This document shows, one piece after another, positions 1 through 10,339 of a stretch of 64,000 bases of DNA; positions within the stretch are counted from its first letter, which is position 1; each line of letters begins with the position of its first letter. The position numbers and the translations under genes were made by a program. The stretch lies in assembly GCA_019022495.1 (NCBI GenBank), contig JAFEKR010000065.1, positions 1-64,000 of the forward strand, in the 5' to 3' direction. A model generated the notes under the pieces. The model saw only the letters and a program-made list of their open reading frames with translations. It searched no databases and was not told the origin of the DNA. The DNA is from Epichloe hybrida (Eukaryota; Ascomycota; Sordariomycetes; Hypocreales; Clavicipitaceae).

Positions 1-322
1 CTTTTGACATGATTATTAACGCGCGATATTAATCATAGAAATGAAATGAAAAAAAGGAAAGGTAAATTAAGGATTTGATTAATAGGGAATATAAGGAAAA
101 GAACTTATAGCCTATCTAGGCATATAGTGGCTAATAAAAGGGAAATAACAATCTTGCTTAGCCTATAAGCCTATGTAAGAAGAAGTGAATCCCTTCTAAG
201 TCCTTTCTTTCCTAAAAATAACACCTCTCCTATGCTATAGTATATATATAATATCTTCCCCCTTTAATATAATACCTTCCTTCTCTTACATACTACTACT
301 AATTTCTATAGTTTACTAGGAG
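1..322. other. AT-rich unassigned flank
   Basis: No reading frame, LTR or terminal repeat could be recognised here. The segment ends at the CAGAG terminus of element X1 at 323. It may be a piece of a further degraded repeat that starts before the window. Confidence 0.4.
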
Positions 323-411
323 CAGAGTATGTAATGTAATGTAATGTAATGTAATGTGTAATTATTACATATTACATTACATTACATTACAAACATTACA
401 AATGTAATGTT
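323..411. repeat. X1 left terminal pentamer array and hairpin
   Basis: After CAGAGTA come about five TGTAA units, then a TGTGTAATTATTACAT turn, then complementary ATTAC units. The DNA can therefore fold back on itself. The X1 right end has the same design. Confidence 0.85.
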
Positions 412-1099
412 AGGGAAAAATAAAAGTGGGGTATATTAAGATCTTATAATATTATATGGATTTTTCTTTATTAAGTTAATATTAGTATTAATTTAATTAC
501 TATTTTAGTTTATTTACTATAAATTATTTAAGTTTCCTTAGTTTTAGATTATTAGTTATATATTAGGGTATAGGGTATACTATATAGGTTTAAGAGTATA
601 AAAGAAATCCTTAATTTTGTTTTATATTATACGATTTTAAAATACTAATAAATCTAATTTCTAAGATTTAATATTATATTATTTAACCTAAGTGTTTATT
701 TTACTAAATAATACCTTATATATACTTTTAAATTTAATATAAAATAATATATTATAAGTCTAAATAATTATATTAAGGACTAATAAAGAAATCTTTAAAA
801 AGCTTATATTATTAAAAGTAAATTAATTTAAGATAGAATATAAAATTTAATTTTATAAAGTTAATAAATAAATATTATACTTTTTAAAATAAAAGTTTAT
901 TTCTTTTTAGTAAAGGGAATTAAAAAGCCTATAAGTTATAGAGGTTTATAAGAATTTAAAGCTATAAAATAATAATATAGTTTATTTAAAGTATAAATAA
1001 AAATTAAGTATATAATAGGGTTTATTTATAATATAATTAACTTTTTTATAGCTTATTTACTTAGTTATATATAATTTTATTTTAAAAAAAGGTATTTTC

Positions 1100-1658
1100 T
1101 AGAGTAAGTTTAAAAGTAAGTCTAAAGTAAGTCTTACTAATTATAGTACTAACTTCTTAATAGCTTATTTACTTAAATATATATAACTTTCTCTTAAAAA
1201 GCAAGTATATATAAAAGTAAGTCTAAAGTAAGTCTTACTAATAATACTATTAACTTCTTTATAGCTTATTAGCTTAGATATATATAATTTTCTCTTAAAA
1301 AGATAGTATACTTAAAAGTAAGTCTAAAGTAAGTCTAACTAATAATAGTATTAACTTCTTTATAGCTTATTAGCTTAGATATATATGATTTTCTCTTAAA
1401 AAGATAGTATACTTAAAAGTGAGTTTAAAGTAAGTCTAAGTAATAATAGTATTAACTTCTTTATAGCTTATTAGCTTAAATATATAAGATTTTCTCTGAA
1501 AAAGATAGTATACTTAAAACTAGGTCTAAAGTGAGTCTAACTAATAATAGTATTAACTTCTTTATAGCTTATTAGCTTAAATATTTATAATTTTCTATTA
1601 AAAAAAGTATACTTAAAAGTAAGTTTTTAATATTTTTCTAAGAAATAAGCTTAAAAAG
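1100..1658. repeat. X1 101-bp tandem repeats
   Basis: The landmark AACTTCTT recurs at 1151, 1252, 1353, 1454 and 1555, an exact 101-bp period. Each unit holds a short direct repeat of the type AAGTAAGTCTAAAGTAAGTCT read in two parts, and TTCTCTTAAAAAG. The same unit occurs in reverse orientation in X2. No coding role is seen. Confidence 0.85.
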
Positions 1659-1663
1659 TAAGT

Positions 1664-1921
1664 TGTTGGTTGCACCAAGGTCCTGCGTAGGTAATAAATC
1701 CCGTATGATTGAAGTCGATGATAGTTTTGTTAGCTAGCTAGGAAAGAGGGAGAAGAGAGGGAAAGTCTAGATACTAGAAAAGTGGGCGAAATCCGTATAT
1801 AGGGCCACAAAAGGGGGTGGCGAATTAATACAGCTAATCATATCGCGTGCATCGCGCTAGACCTATAATTAGTCTAGTCTTTGGCCACGATTAAACCAAT
1901 GAAGATCCGAAGGAATTAACA
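1664..1921 (-). repeat. A1 3' LTR
   Basis: It is 258 bp and matches the LTR at 6867-7124, with differences mainly of the C/T and G/A type. It starts TGTTGG and ends TTAACA on the + strand. Confidence 0.9.
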
Positions 1922-1924
1922 CTA

Positions 1925-2243
1925 GTAATCTCTCTTTTTCCTTCGTAGCTAAAGAGCTTAAAAACGTAATAAAAATTAGATTAAAGGAAAGTGTATATAA
2001 GTAAATCCCTTAATAGGAATCCGCTGTCCTAATTAGCTATCGTGGCATTAGTTAATTAAATTAATCTATCATTCCTTACCTAAGCTCCTGTTTCCTAATA
2101 TCACAGGTCTCTTTACCTATCCTTTAACACGAATTATTAATTCGTTCGAATTAATCAGAGAGGAAAGCAACGAATTTAGCGATGATTTAGTTATCGCATC
2201 TGCCGGATTATTGTTACCGTTAATTCACCTGACTTTATAGATC
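1925..2243 (-). pseudogene. A1 Copia RNase H tail (C-terminal part)
   Basis: The minus-strand reading resumes after the B insertion with residues like WINGNNNPADAITK, the typical end of Copia RNase H (W-I-x-S/G-x-x-N-x-A-D-x-x-T-K). The A2 copy shows the same segment on the + strand near 42740-42830. The upstream part is at 5392-5480, across element B. Without the rest of pol the fragment cannot be functional. Identity is secure from the motif and from alignment with A2, D1, D2 and E. Confidence 0.75.
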
Positions 2244-2248
2244 TCGTG

Positions 2249-2515
2249 TGTCAGGGGCACGGAGGCCAGGGAGTCACGGACAGGACGGTCACATAATGGA
2301 GCCCTCAGATAAGCCCCGGATTGCATAGATAACTAAGTAGCTACTAGGTAGCCACATGTATATAGTAAGGTATTTAGACAAGGACTGCCTATAAGAGTTA
2401 TAGGAGGTTAGAGTTTAAGACCTTTATATACCTACCCCTAAGTAGTAGCTCTCTAGCTATAATTAAGAGTCTTAGCTTTTACTTTATTTATATCTCTCTT
2501 ATTATAGTTATAATA
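2249..2515 (+). repeat. B 5' LTR
   Basis: It begins TGTCAGGGGCACGG. The first 100 bases keep many CpG and CpA sites, while the rest is RIP-like. It pairs with 5120-5386 at equal length. Confidence 0.88.
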
Positions 2516-2699
2516 AGTTAAACTCTTAAACTCTTTTAGGAAAATAGATTATTAGCTAGATTTAAATATAAAAGAGCTATAGGATATTTACTTAGAATAT
2601 ACTTATACTACTTAGTAAGGAAGCCCTAAACCTATAGTACCTAAGTAGTAACCTAAATACTCTAACTATAGAATATAATAAAGTATAGTAAATACTACC

Positions 2700-3760
2700 T
2701 AACTAATATAGTAACCCTAGATCTAGAAATAATAATAATCTAGACTAGCTATAAAGGTAATATAAGGTTATATAAGCCTAGCTATATAATACTTGCTTAA
2801 GATAAGAGATCTTAGAAATAAAAGCATAGCTTAAAGAAATAGAAGCAAACCTATAATTAGCTAGATTAAGTAAAAGACCTATAATTACCCCTTAGATAGA
2901 CATACTAATAAATCCTATATTCCTAGGTTTCCTACCTAATAATAAGTTTATAATAAGCATATACTTATAAAGCTTTATTAAGATATAGTATAAGGTGCTT
3001 ATATATAAGGGAGATACTTATAAGAATTTATAGGTATATCTATAGGATTTAAATATACTATTCTAGCTAGACTTAAGAACCTTCTAGGATAATAGAATAA
3101 AGGTAGCGTATACTAGTAGCTACCTAGCTAATAACACAAAGTAATAATAGATATGTTATATAATAGTAAATAGGATAGTTAACTATATAGCTTATACCTA
3201 GGATAGATTTATGTCTTAGCTAAACACTAGCATAATAAATAAAGATATAAGGTGCTTAGAAGCTACTAGGACGCTGCTAAACCTTAGGTAGAAGCATAAT
3301 TAATCTTTCTAATCTTTCCTAAGACTTTAGATAAAGGTAAAAGCTAAATTACCTAACTAGATCCCCTTATATCTAAGGATAGTAATATTCCTAAATAGCT
3401 TAAATAACACTATAAGGTAGCATATAGTTAGCTAAGAGTTCCTTATATCTTAGAGCTACCTATAAGGCTAAGGTAAAAAAGCTAAAGTTATAATAATATC
3501 TATAATAAAGAATTATAATAGAAGCTATAATAAAGAAGGTAAGAATAATAAAAGATAACACTCTAGCTCCCTTATAGATAATTTATAGTAAGGTTTCTAA
3601 TAATAAGGCATAGGCTAGAAGCTATTTAAGTACTATAAATACAGTAGCCCTAGATATAGTTTAAATAGATATAAAGTAGCGGACTACTTAATTTATAAGA
3701 GTAATAAGTATATTACTAAGAAGTATAGAGATAGTAGTAATAAATCTTTAGACTTAAATA
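2700..3760 (+). pseudogene. B Gypsy-type gag remnant
   Basis: One frame interrupted by TAG and TAA codons reads like a retrotransposon capsid: a segment near 3060-3200 (FQDN, VAYTSSYLA, then IVNYIAY) resembles the Retrotrans_gag fold with its alanine-rich helix and tryptophan position. A CCHC-like knuckle is expected near 3600-3680, but its cysteines are mostly lost. Gag would form the particle that packages RNA. The frame continues into the protease. Assignment is by pattern only. Confidence 0.6.
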
Positions 3761-3819
3761 AAATTCTAATTAATTTAGCATAGGCCTAGGATAATAGTCT
3801 TACTATAGAGAAACCTATA

Positions 3820-4150
3820 GATAAGAGAATAAGAATATAGGTATCCCTATAGTAAGATAACTACTAGTTAGTAGTGCTAGCGCTATTTAATATAGGAGCG
3901 GAATATTTAATAATCTACCCTAAGCTACTATTAAAATAGGACTAGAAGAATATAGTAAAAGCAGAGGTAATACTAGAAAGTGTAAGTAGGAATAAGATCT
4001 TACACTAAGGAATTTTATATAAACTAGTTAAGGTAAAGGATAGTATAGGCTATATAAAGGTCTACTAAGTTAGCTACTATATTACTAATACTAGAGAAGG
4101 AATACTCCTAGGAATAGACTAGACCCTAGAGTATAAACCTATAGTAATAG
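3820..4150 (+). pseudogene. B aspartic protease remnant
   Basis: The frame reads LVVLALFNIGAEYLIIYP. The active-site triplet expected as D-T-G reads N-I-G at 3888-3896, with the Asp codon turned to AAT. This protease would cut the Gag-Pol polyprotein. Further downstream GILLGIDQ-type residues (one Gln now TAG) match the second half of a Gypsy protease. RIP has removed the catalytic residue. Confidence 0.7.
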
Positions 4151-4439
4151 ATTAGAAGTAAGGTTTTTAGAGGTTTCTAATAACTAAAGAACGCATTATA
4201 TTTACTTTAGGTAAGTAATAACTATATAAGGTAGTAAAGTAGTCTTCTATTATACTATTACTAGTATTACTAAAAGTTAGAATAGTTAAACCTAAAGTAA
4301 AAGAGGGGGATACTAATAAAGTTTTATTAATAAATAATATACTAAGTAATAACCTAACTTATAATATAGTTATAGTAATAGCGGAAGGTAATATCTAGCC
4401 CCTAAAGAAGAAGAAACTTAGAAGTGTAATAGTACTCTA

Positions 4440-4740
4440 GGTAATGTTTTACAAGGAGCTAGCAGCGTCTATGTAAGAAATAGATAGTAACGCACCCTAA
4501 TAGCAGATCCTAGAGAAGTACGTGGAATTTGCAAACGTGTTCTCAAAAGATCTAGCCGGCAAGCTTCCGGAACTTGGGGGCTACACTCATGCGATCGAAT
4601 TGGAAGCAGGGGAAAGCAGGCCTCTTTTATATTGGCCCCGGACCCCTGAGTGATCTACGCGCTGTGTGCAGCTGATCTAGGAATCATAATATTCACGGTT
4701 ACGGCCGCTACTAGTAGATACGCACGCTAGCTACGAACTC
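4440..4740 (+). pseudogene. B start of reverse transcriptase, then truncated; RIP-spared patch
   Basis: From 4516 the frame reads YVEFANVFSKDLAGKLPEL and on through HAIELEAGESRPL, the usual lead-in to Ty3/Gypsy reverse transcriptase. The palm motifs and the rest of pol never follow; about 400 bp later the 3' LTR begins. The patch is clearly richer in G+C and CpG than the sequence on either side. Either it was never a RIP target, being unique, or it arrived later. Confidence 0.7.
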
Positions 4741-5119
4741 CTAGCGAGATTAATATAATATCCCTAATATTAGACAAGAAGTTACTTGTTTTAAATAGCA
4801 TGCGTTACCCTATCTATTTAACCTAATCACAAAACTTAACACTAGTAGTTTACCTACTTAGCGCTAATAACTTATTAGATAAAGGTATGTACATTAGAGG
4901 TAATAAAGCAGCAAGTGTGTAGCTACCTATAATCTAGCAATTATAAGAAGGGCTACCTAGACCCCTATAATATCTATCTTACTATTTAAAGCAGATGTAA
5001 CACTACGCACTAATAGTATAGCTAGTAACATAGATATTACTATAGGTTATGCGTAGTAAACACGCACTAGCTAAGTAGCTTTTTATAATTAAGGATAATT
5101 ATATATTAGGGGGGTAGTA

Positions 5120-5386
5120 TATTAGGGGCATGGAGGCTAGGGAGTTATAGATAGGATAGTTACATAATAGAGCCCTTAGATAAGCCCTAGATTATATAGA
5201 TAACTAAGTAGCTGCTAGGTAGCTATGTGTATGTAGTAGGGTATTTAGATAAGGACCGCCTATAAGAGTTGTAGGAGGTTAGAGTTTAAGACCTTTATGC
5301 ACCCACCCCTAAGTAGTAGCTCTCTAGCTACGATTAAGAGTCTTAGCCTTCACTCCGTTTATATCTCTCCCACCACAGTCGTGACA
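5120..5386 (+). repeat. B 3' LTR
   Basis: It begins TATTAGGGGCA (TG turned to TA) and ends GTCGTGACA. It is 267 bp, the same as the 5' copy. The last 80 bases are less mutated than the first part. Confidence 0.88.
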
Positions 5387-5473
5387 TCGTGCCTCTTGTA
5401 CGATTGACGAAGAGCCATGATATTAATTATCAGTCTCTTCTCCTTTGTGGTTCCTAGCTTTATAAGGGTCTTA

Positions 5474-5554
5474 AAGGTCTTAAGGGTCTTATGCCTTAAT
5501 GAAGGTCTTAAGGGTCTTATGCCTTAATAAAGGTCTTAAGGGTCTTATGCCTCC
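5474..5554. repeat. 28-bp tandem repeat, about three units
   Basis: The unit AAGGTCTTAAGGGTCTTATG plus CCTTAATG recurs at 5474, 5502 and 5530 (the last is partial). The period is not a multiple of three. Confidence 0.85.
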
Positions 5555-5873
5555 TTGCTGCTAATAATCTGAATCAACTATAACCAGAGGGATATGTAAT
5601 AAGCTTGTGTGCGTACGTAACGTAGGCCTTCGTGATATATCCCTATATAATGTGTTATTCCCCTCGCGGCTTCCTATCTTAAAGCGTTGTTTAATATCAC
5701 GTGTAGGCATTAAGTCTTTAGGCATTGGGTCTTGATAATCTTCGCATTCAACGGCTTGTTGTTGATCTTCGAGGTCTTCGGTTAATTGCTCTTGACAATC
5801 TTTAGCAATCTCTTTAGTGGCTTGTTAGACCTCTTCCTCTACGAGGAATGCTTTGATTAGCATCCCCTCAGTA

Positions 5874-5981
5874 ATAATCTCTTTAATCAACGATTCGGCC
5901 GCAATCTCTTCAATTAACGATTCGGCCGCGATCTCTTTAATCAACGATTTAGCCGCAATCTCTTTAATTAACGCTTTGGCT
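5874..5981 (-). repeat. 27-bp coding tandem repeat in A1
   Basis: Four units of 27 bp read on the minus strand as the 9-residue repeat AESLIKEIA with small changes (AKSLIKEIA, AESLIEEIA). The period keeps the frame, so the repeat probably arose while the protein was still translated. Confidence 0.75.
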
Positions 5982-6866
5982 TAGTCCTTAGGGTCTTCGG
6001 GGTCTTTAGTCTTAGGCCACGGCAATCTTCTCTTTTCTTAAATTACTTATTATAAGGCAGCCGTAGCTAAAAGACCTTAACCTTAGGCAACGTAAACACC
6101 ACTATCTCGCAGGGAATTCCGTAGCTCTTATATAATATTGCTATTAGCCCTTACGAAGGTATTCCTAGACTATCCTTCGAAGTCCTCTAGGAATAATTCC
6201 TAGAGGTTATTATCTCTCTAACCTTAATGCTCACTAAGGTTAATGAATCTTGCGATCTAGTTATTAAGCTTAATCTGCGTAGCAGTCTCTAGATCTGGCT
6301 TAACGGATTCTTTCTAGTCTTTCATGAGGGCATAGGAAAGGGGTTATAATTACCTTAGTAATTTATCCTTTAAAGGTTAGGGTATTATAAGGGTAGAAAA
6401 GGGGGGGGGGTCTCTATAGATGCCTATTAAAAGGAACAGAGCTTGTTGTTCAATCGTATCGGACAATATCGTTAGCAACAGTCGTAATGATTGATTTGAG
6501 TTAGCTAGCTTAGCTAAGGGTTGTTTTTAACGTTAGGTTCGAAATAAATGCCTCGCGGCAATAGATTTAGTTAGTTAGTTGGTTTTCTTATAATAGACGA
6601 TAAAATTAACAATTAATAACAATATCCTAGATAGATATAATGAAGTTATATCCCTAAGCCTAAGGGTTAATAGATTAATTCCTTAGAAGCCTAATAAGCC
6701 TGTAACTAGGATTCTAGTCTCTTCCTTTAGTATACTTATATAGTTATACCTCTCTACCGCAATGACCATTATAGCATAACAAGGGGTAGTAGCAGTAGCG
6801 TCTACAAAAATATCTTTTCTTATAATACCTAGCTTATCTATAGTTATAAAGTTAACTACTAATTAG

Positions 6867-7124
6867 TGTTAGTTATACTAAGGTCCTACGCAGGTAATAA
6901 ATCCCGTATAATTAAAGTTAATAATAGTTTTGTTAGCTAGCTAGGAAAGAGGGAGAAGAGAGGGAAAGTCTAGATACTAGAAAAGTAAGCGAAATCCGTA
7001 TGTAAGGCCACAAAAGGGGGTGGCGAATTAATGCAGCCAATCATATCGCGTGCATCGCGCCGGACCCATAATTGGTCTGGTCTTTGGCCACGATTGAACC
7101 GATGAAGATCCGAAGGAATCAACA
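6867..7124 (-). repeat. A1 5' LTR
   Basis: It is 258 bp and pairs with 1664-1921. The TAAGT duplication follows at 7125. The sequence next to it inside the element (minus strand CTAATTAGT) is shared with the leaders of D1, D2 and E. Confidence 0.9.
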
Positions 7125-7289
7125 TAAGTTTTATTAGTTTTATAAGTTATAATTAAGATTACTATAGTAATTTAACCTTAATCTATATTTTTAAAAACCT
7201 AATATATACTTTTCTAATTATTTAAGTTATTTCTTACTATTAATTTCTAATTACTTAACCTAAATATTAAAAAATAAAAGATAATTACA

Positions 7290-7433
7290 TTTAATTACAA
7301 ATAATTACATATAATTACATATAATATAATGTAATGTGTGAAAGGGGGGTGTAATGTAATGTAATGTAATGTGTAATAATTACATTACATTACAAACATT
7401 ACACAATGTAATGTAATGTAATGTAATGCTCTG
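7290..7433. repeat. X1 right terminal pentamer array
   Basis: Arrays of ATTAC/TGTAA surround a CCCCCC-containing spacer (about 7343-7350) and end in CTCTG. The same order is found, inverted, at the left end of X2. Confidence 0.85.
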
Positions 7434-7899
7434 ATAACACCTAAGGAAATCATTCTTTATATTATTATTAAGACTAAATAGTATAGAGAATAAGGGTTAT
7501 TTAGGAGAATACTTTTCTTTAAATTTAGTAACAACTTTTATAAATAGTTAAGAGATAAGTTTATAGAAAGGAAGGACCTTTTAGAATAGACTTTAAGACT
7601 ATTTTCTTTATAATAAAGTATATATAACTATTAGAAAAGGTATAAAGATAGTAAATAATCTTAAAGAGGTGGTAACCTAGGAAAAATTCTAATTCTAAAC
7701 CCTTAAGGAAATTAAGAAAGCTAGGAAAAAGTATATAGGCTTCTAGAAAAACTTAGAGAATAAAGATTTCTTCTATAATTTACTAGATAATAGGGATATT
7801 AGGACCTAATAGCCTACCCCTTTACCTTACCTATTAGTATAATTACTATTAAAAGAATTAGTAAGCTAATCTTCTCTTAGAAAGTTAATTACTTTAGAA
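7434..7899 (+). other. Spacer between X1 and X2, possibly part of an old coding repeat
   Basis: The + strand has a frame with scattered TAG/TAA codons (7450-7880) rich in K, R, L and F. I could not match it to a known domain. It may belong to the same host element (A2) that continues after X2 at 32042, but the frame does not prove this. Confidence 0.3.
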
Positions 7900-8098
7900 G
7901 CATTACATTACATTACATTACATTACATTGTGTAATGTTTGTAATGTAATGTAATTATTACACATTACATTACATTACATTACATTGTGTAATGTTTGTA
8001 ATGTAATGTAATTATTACACATTACATTACATTACATTACATTGTGTAATGTTTGTAATGTAATGTAATTATTACACATTACATTACATTACATTACA
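7900..8098. repeat. X2 left array of 57-bp units
   Basis: The ATTAC units are arranged into a higher-order repeat: the marker TTGTGTAATGTTTG recurs at 7928, 7985 and 8042. A C-run spacer follows at 8098-8104, as in X1. Confidence 0.85.
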
Positions 8099-8532
8099 CC
8101 CCCCTTTTACACATTACATTACATTATATGTAATTATTTGTAATTAAATGTAATTATTTTTTATTTTTTAATATTTAGGTTTAGTAATTAGAAATTAATA
8201 GTAAGAAATAACTTAAATAATTAGAAAAGTATATATTAGGTTTCTAAAAATATAGATTAAGGTTAAATTACTATACTAATCTTAATTATAACTTATGAAA
8301 CTAATAAAACTTACTTTTTAAGCTTATTTCTTAGAAAAATATTAAAAACTTACTTTTAAGTATACTTTTTCTAATAGAAAATCATATATATTTAAGTAAA
8401 TAAGCTATAAAGAAGTTAATACTATTATTAGTTAGACCTACTTTAGACCTACTTTTAAGTATACTATCTTTTTAAGAGAAAATCATATATATCTAAGCTA
8501 ATAAGCTATAAAGAAGTTAATAGTATTATTAG

Positions 8533-9356
8533 TGTTAAAAATAAGACCTATTTTTAGCCCTTTTCTAGTTAAAGAACCTTTTTATTACTAGCTTGCATTA
8601 CAAGCCTGACAGCTGCACTGTAGCTGTTAACGGTCGCGAGGGCAGCTATTAATAGCTGCGTTGTAGCTATTAATAGCTATAACTCACTATGTAGATAACT
8701 AATTAGTTAATTACGTTATGGCTGCAAGTGTAGCTATAACCACGCCACTAGTAATTAGGTAAGCTAGGGTAATGTAAGCCAGGGTAATATAAGCAGGTTA
8801 CCCTATATATAACTTACCTTATAGCTATCTTTAATAATAATTTTCTCTTTATCTAGAGGTTATATAAAAGTTTTATATATAGTAAATTAAAGCTTAAAGA
8901 TAGGGCTTTCTTTTTATATAAGGTTATTTTTTAGACTAAAAGTTAGTGTATATAGGTTACTAGCTAGTATAGTAGTAAGTTAATTTTTTGGTTTTTATAT
9001 ATAAATAAATTTTGCGGAAAATCAAAAGTAGCTTGTAAGACCTCGTTAGTAGCCCGGATCTACTAATAAGGTTAGTAGGTCTATAAGAGGAAGAAAATCT
9101 TTTTAACTAGCTAGATAGCTAGTTCTCTTAACTAATAATAGCTGTATTACTTATATAATATATCTAAAATTAATTCTATTACTCTATAAGATATTATAAA
9201 AGTAATTTAGATTAAATTCTATTAGTTAATAACTACTATAACCTTTCGTTACGTTACATTAATTAATTTAATATTATAGCCCTATTAGTCCCTAACTGTA
9301 GAGCTTGCACTTGTATAGCTATTACTAGCTAGCAAGTAGCTCCTTATATTTCAATA
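8533..9356 (+). repeat. F1 5' LTR
   Basis: It is 824 bp, equal to the 3' copy. The internal sequence starts GGTTATAAGCC, a mutated form of the primer site seen in F2 at 52754. Confidence 0.92.
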
Positions 9357-9419
9357 GGTTATAAGCCTAGTTCTATTACTATAGATTCCTTTTAGGTTAC
9401 TTTGTGTGCGAATTTAAAA

Positions 9420-9655
9420 GACTTCCCTTCTATAAAAAAGGAAGGACCCGCGAGATAGAAGCTTTTTCCCTTCTATAAAAAGGAATTAATTATGAATAAA
9501 GAAGGTTTTCCCTTCTATAAAAAGGAATAAATTATGGCTATAGAAGACTTCCCTTCTATAAAAAAGGAAGGACATGCGAAAAAAGGAAGTAATTCTCTTC
9601 TATAAAAGGAATTTTAGTATAAGTATAGAAGCTTTTCCTTTCTATAAAAAGGAAA
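9420..9655 (+). repeat. F1 leader repeats CCCTTCTATAAAAAAGG
   Basis: Several short inverted repeats of the form CCTTCTATAAAAAGG lie between the 5' LTR and the gag start. They match the six-copy array in F2 (52822-53047). Confidence 0.8.
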
Positions 9656-9803
9656 ATGGATACTAAAGGAAAGGGAAAGGGATCTATTATCCCTAACCCT
9701 AGTGCGCAAGAGGTTCTTAATAACTAGCTAAAAGAGCAGGCTATTAAGCAATAAGCAACTATAGACTAGTTATTAGAGAAGCTAGAAAGCCTATCTATAA
9801 CTA
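9656..9803 (+). pseudogene. F1 polyprotein, first 49 codons before the Helitron
   Basis: The ATG at 9656 opens MDTKGKGKG, as in F2 (53050). The frame contains TAG/TAA in place of Gln and is cut by the Helitron after the host A at 9803. It resumes at 21515 in the same frame. Confidence 0.85.
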
Positions 9804-10000
9804 CAAGATCCTTATGGCTGCCCGAATTTATCAGCATCATAGGCGCAGGGAAAGCGTTGGTATCCGCCCAGGCTAATTATTATCCAGTTCCGTTTTCACT
9901 AATAACATTAACATCAAGTGCGTAAAAGGGCTTTTTTAGTCAATCTACTATAATACAAATTTATATATAACTATCCCTCTCTAGGGGCGTGTGCTTTTCC

Positions 10001-10240
10001 CTCTACTAAGACATTACTTAGCAGATATCTAAGGAGAAGTAATGTCTTAGTAAATAATACCTTTTCTCTCCTTTCCTCCTCCTAAAATAACAGCTCTACT
10101 AAGATATTACTTAGCAAATATCTAAGGAGAAGTGATATCTTAGCAGATAATAACACTATTTCTCTTCTCCTTCTAAAATAATAGCTCTGCTAAGATATTA
10201 CTTAGCAGATATCTAAGGAGAAGTAACGTCTTAGCAGATA
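10001..10240. repeat. Three strong hairpins near the Helitron 3' end
   Basis: Arms CTAAGACATTACTT and AAGTAATGTCTTAG pair perfectly at 10006-10019 / 10037-10050. Near copies occur at 10099-10112 / 10130-10143 and 10190-10203 / 10221-10234. Units are spaced about 92 bp apart. Their role is unknown. Confidence 0.85.
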
Positions 10241-10339
10241 ATAATACCTTTCCCTCTCTTATAATCTTGAATTAATTTATATTAAATTAATGTAAATAGG
10301 AGATTTAACAACTAGGACTAGGCTATAAGATTCTTTTAT

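Larger units (their letters stand above)
2249..5386 (+). mobile_element. B: short Ty3/Gypsy-type element nested in A1
   Basis: It has 267-bp LTRs (2249-2515 and 5120-5386) and a perfect TCGTG duplication (2244-2248 and 5387-5391). The total is 3,138 bp. The + strand reads gag, then an aspartic protease, then only the first part of reverse transcriptase, so it is a non-autonomous derivative. The right LTR is preceded by a G-run (5109-5114) that fits a polypurine tract. It sits inside the RNase H tail of A1 and is therefore younger than A1. Confidence 0.85.
5392..6830 (-). pseudogene. A1 gag-like region fused to a Copia RNase H fragment
   Basis: On the minus strand the region begins just inside the 5' LTR and ends (5392-5480) with LIKLGTTKEKR, IINIMALRQSYKRHE: the RNase H stretch that continues at 2243 on the other side of B. 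Upstream lies a poorly conserved acidic, repeat-containing segment that I take for gag or a leader protein. The jump from this segment directly to RNase H marks a large deletion of protease, integrase and reverse transcriptase. Two tandem repeat blocks lie within it. Confidence 0.6.
1664..7124 (-). mobile_element. A1: internally deleted Ty1/Copia LTR retrotransposon
   Basis: It is flanked by 258-bp LTRs (1664-1921 and 6867-7124) and a perfect TAAGT duplication (1659-1663 and 7125-7129). On the + strand it begins TGTTGGTTGCACC and ends GGAATCAACA. Coding runs on the minus strand. Without the nested element B it is about 2.3 kb. It keeps a gag-like 5' part and the last segment of the RNase H domain, while protease, integrase and reverse transcriptase are absent. 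It would need enzymes from a full copy. A2 is a related, longer element with the same LTR. Confidence 0.88.
323..7433 (+). mobile_element. X1: hAT-like non-autonomous element with TGTAA terminal arrays, split by A1
   Basis: The left end reads CAGAGTATGTAATG and the right end reads TAATGCTCTG, so the termini are inverted CAGAG. Both ends carry arrays of the pentamer TGTAA and its complement. With the A1 insertion and one TAAGT duplication removed, the body is about 1.65 kb. No transposase frame is visible. Inside lies a short motif AGGGAAAAATAAAAGTGGGG (412-431) that recurs in X2, X3 and X4, and a 101-bp tandem array. CAGAG ends and the 8-bp duplication of the sister X4 suggest the hAT superfamily. 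The 8-bp flanks of X1 itself (ACTAGGAG and ATAACACC) do not match, so one end may be rearranged. Confidence 0.7.

Noticed and set aside
323..411. Pentamer arrays as telomere repeats
   Set aside because: The units are TGTAA, TGTAT or TGTAG, not a TTAGGG-like repeat; they occur as inverted pairs at element ends, with a target duplication in X4.
1100..1658. Regular repeats as a CRISPR array
   Set aside because: The 101-bp units are contiguous with no unique spacers, and the DNA is fungal repeat sequence.
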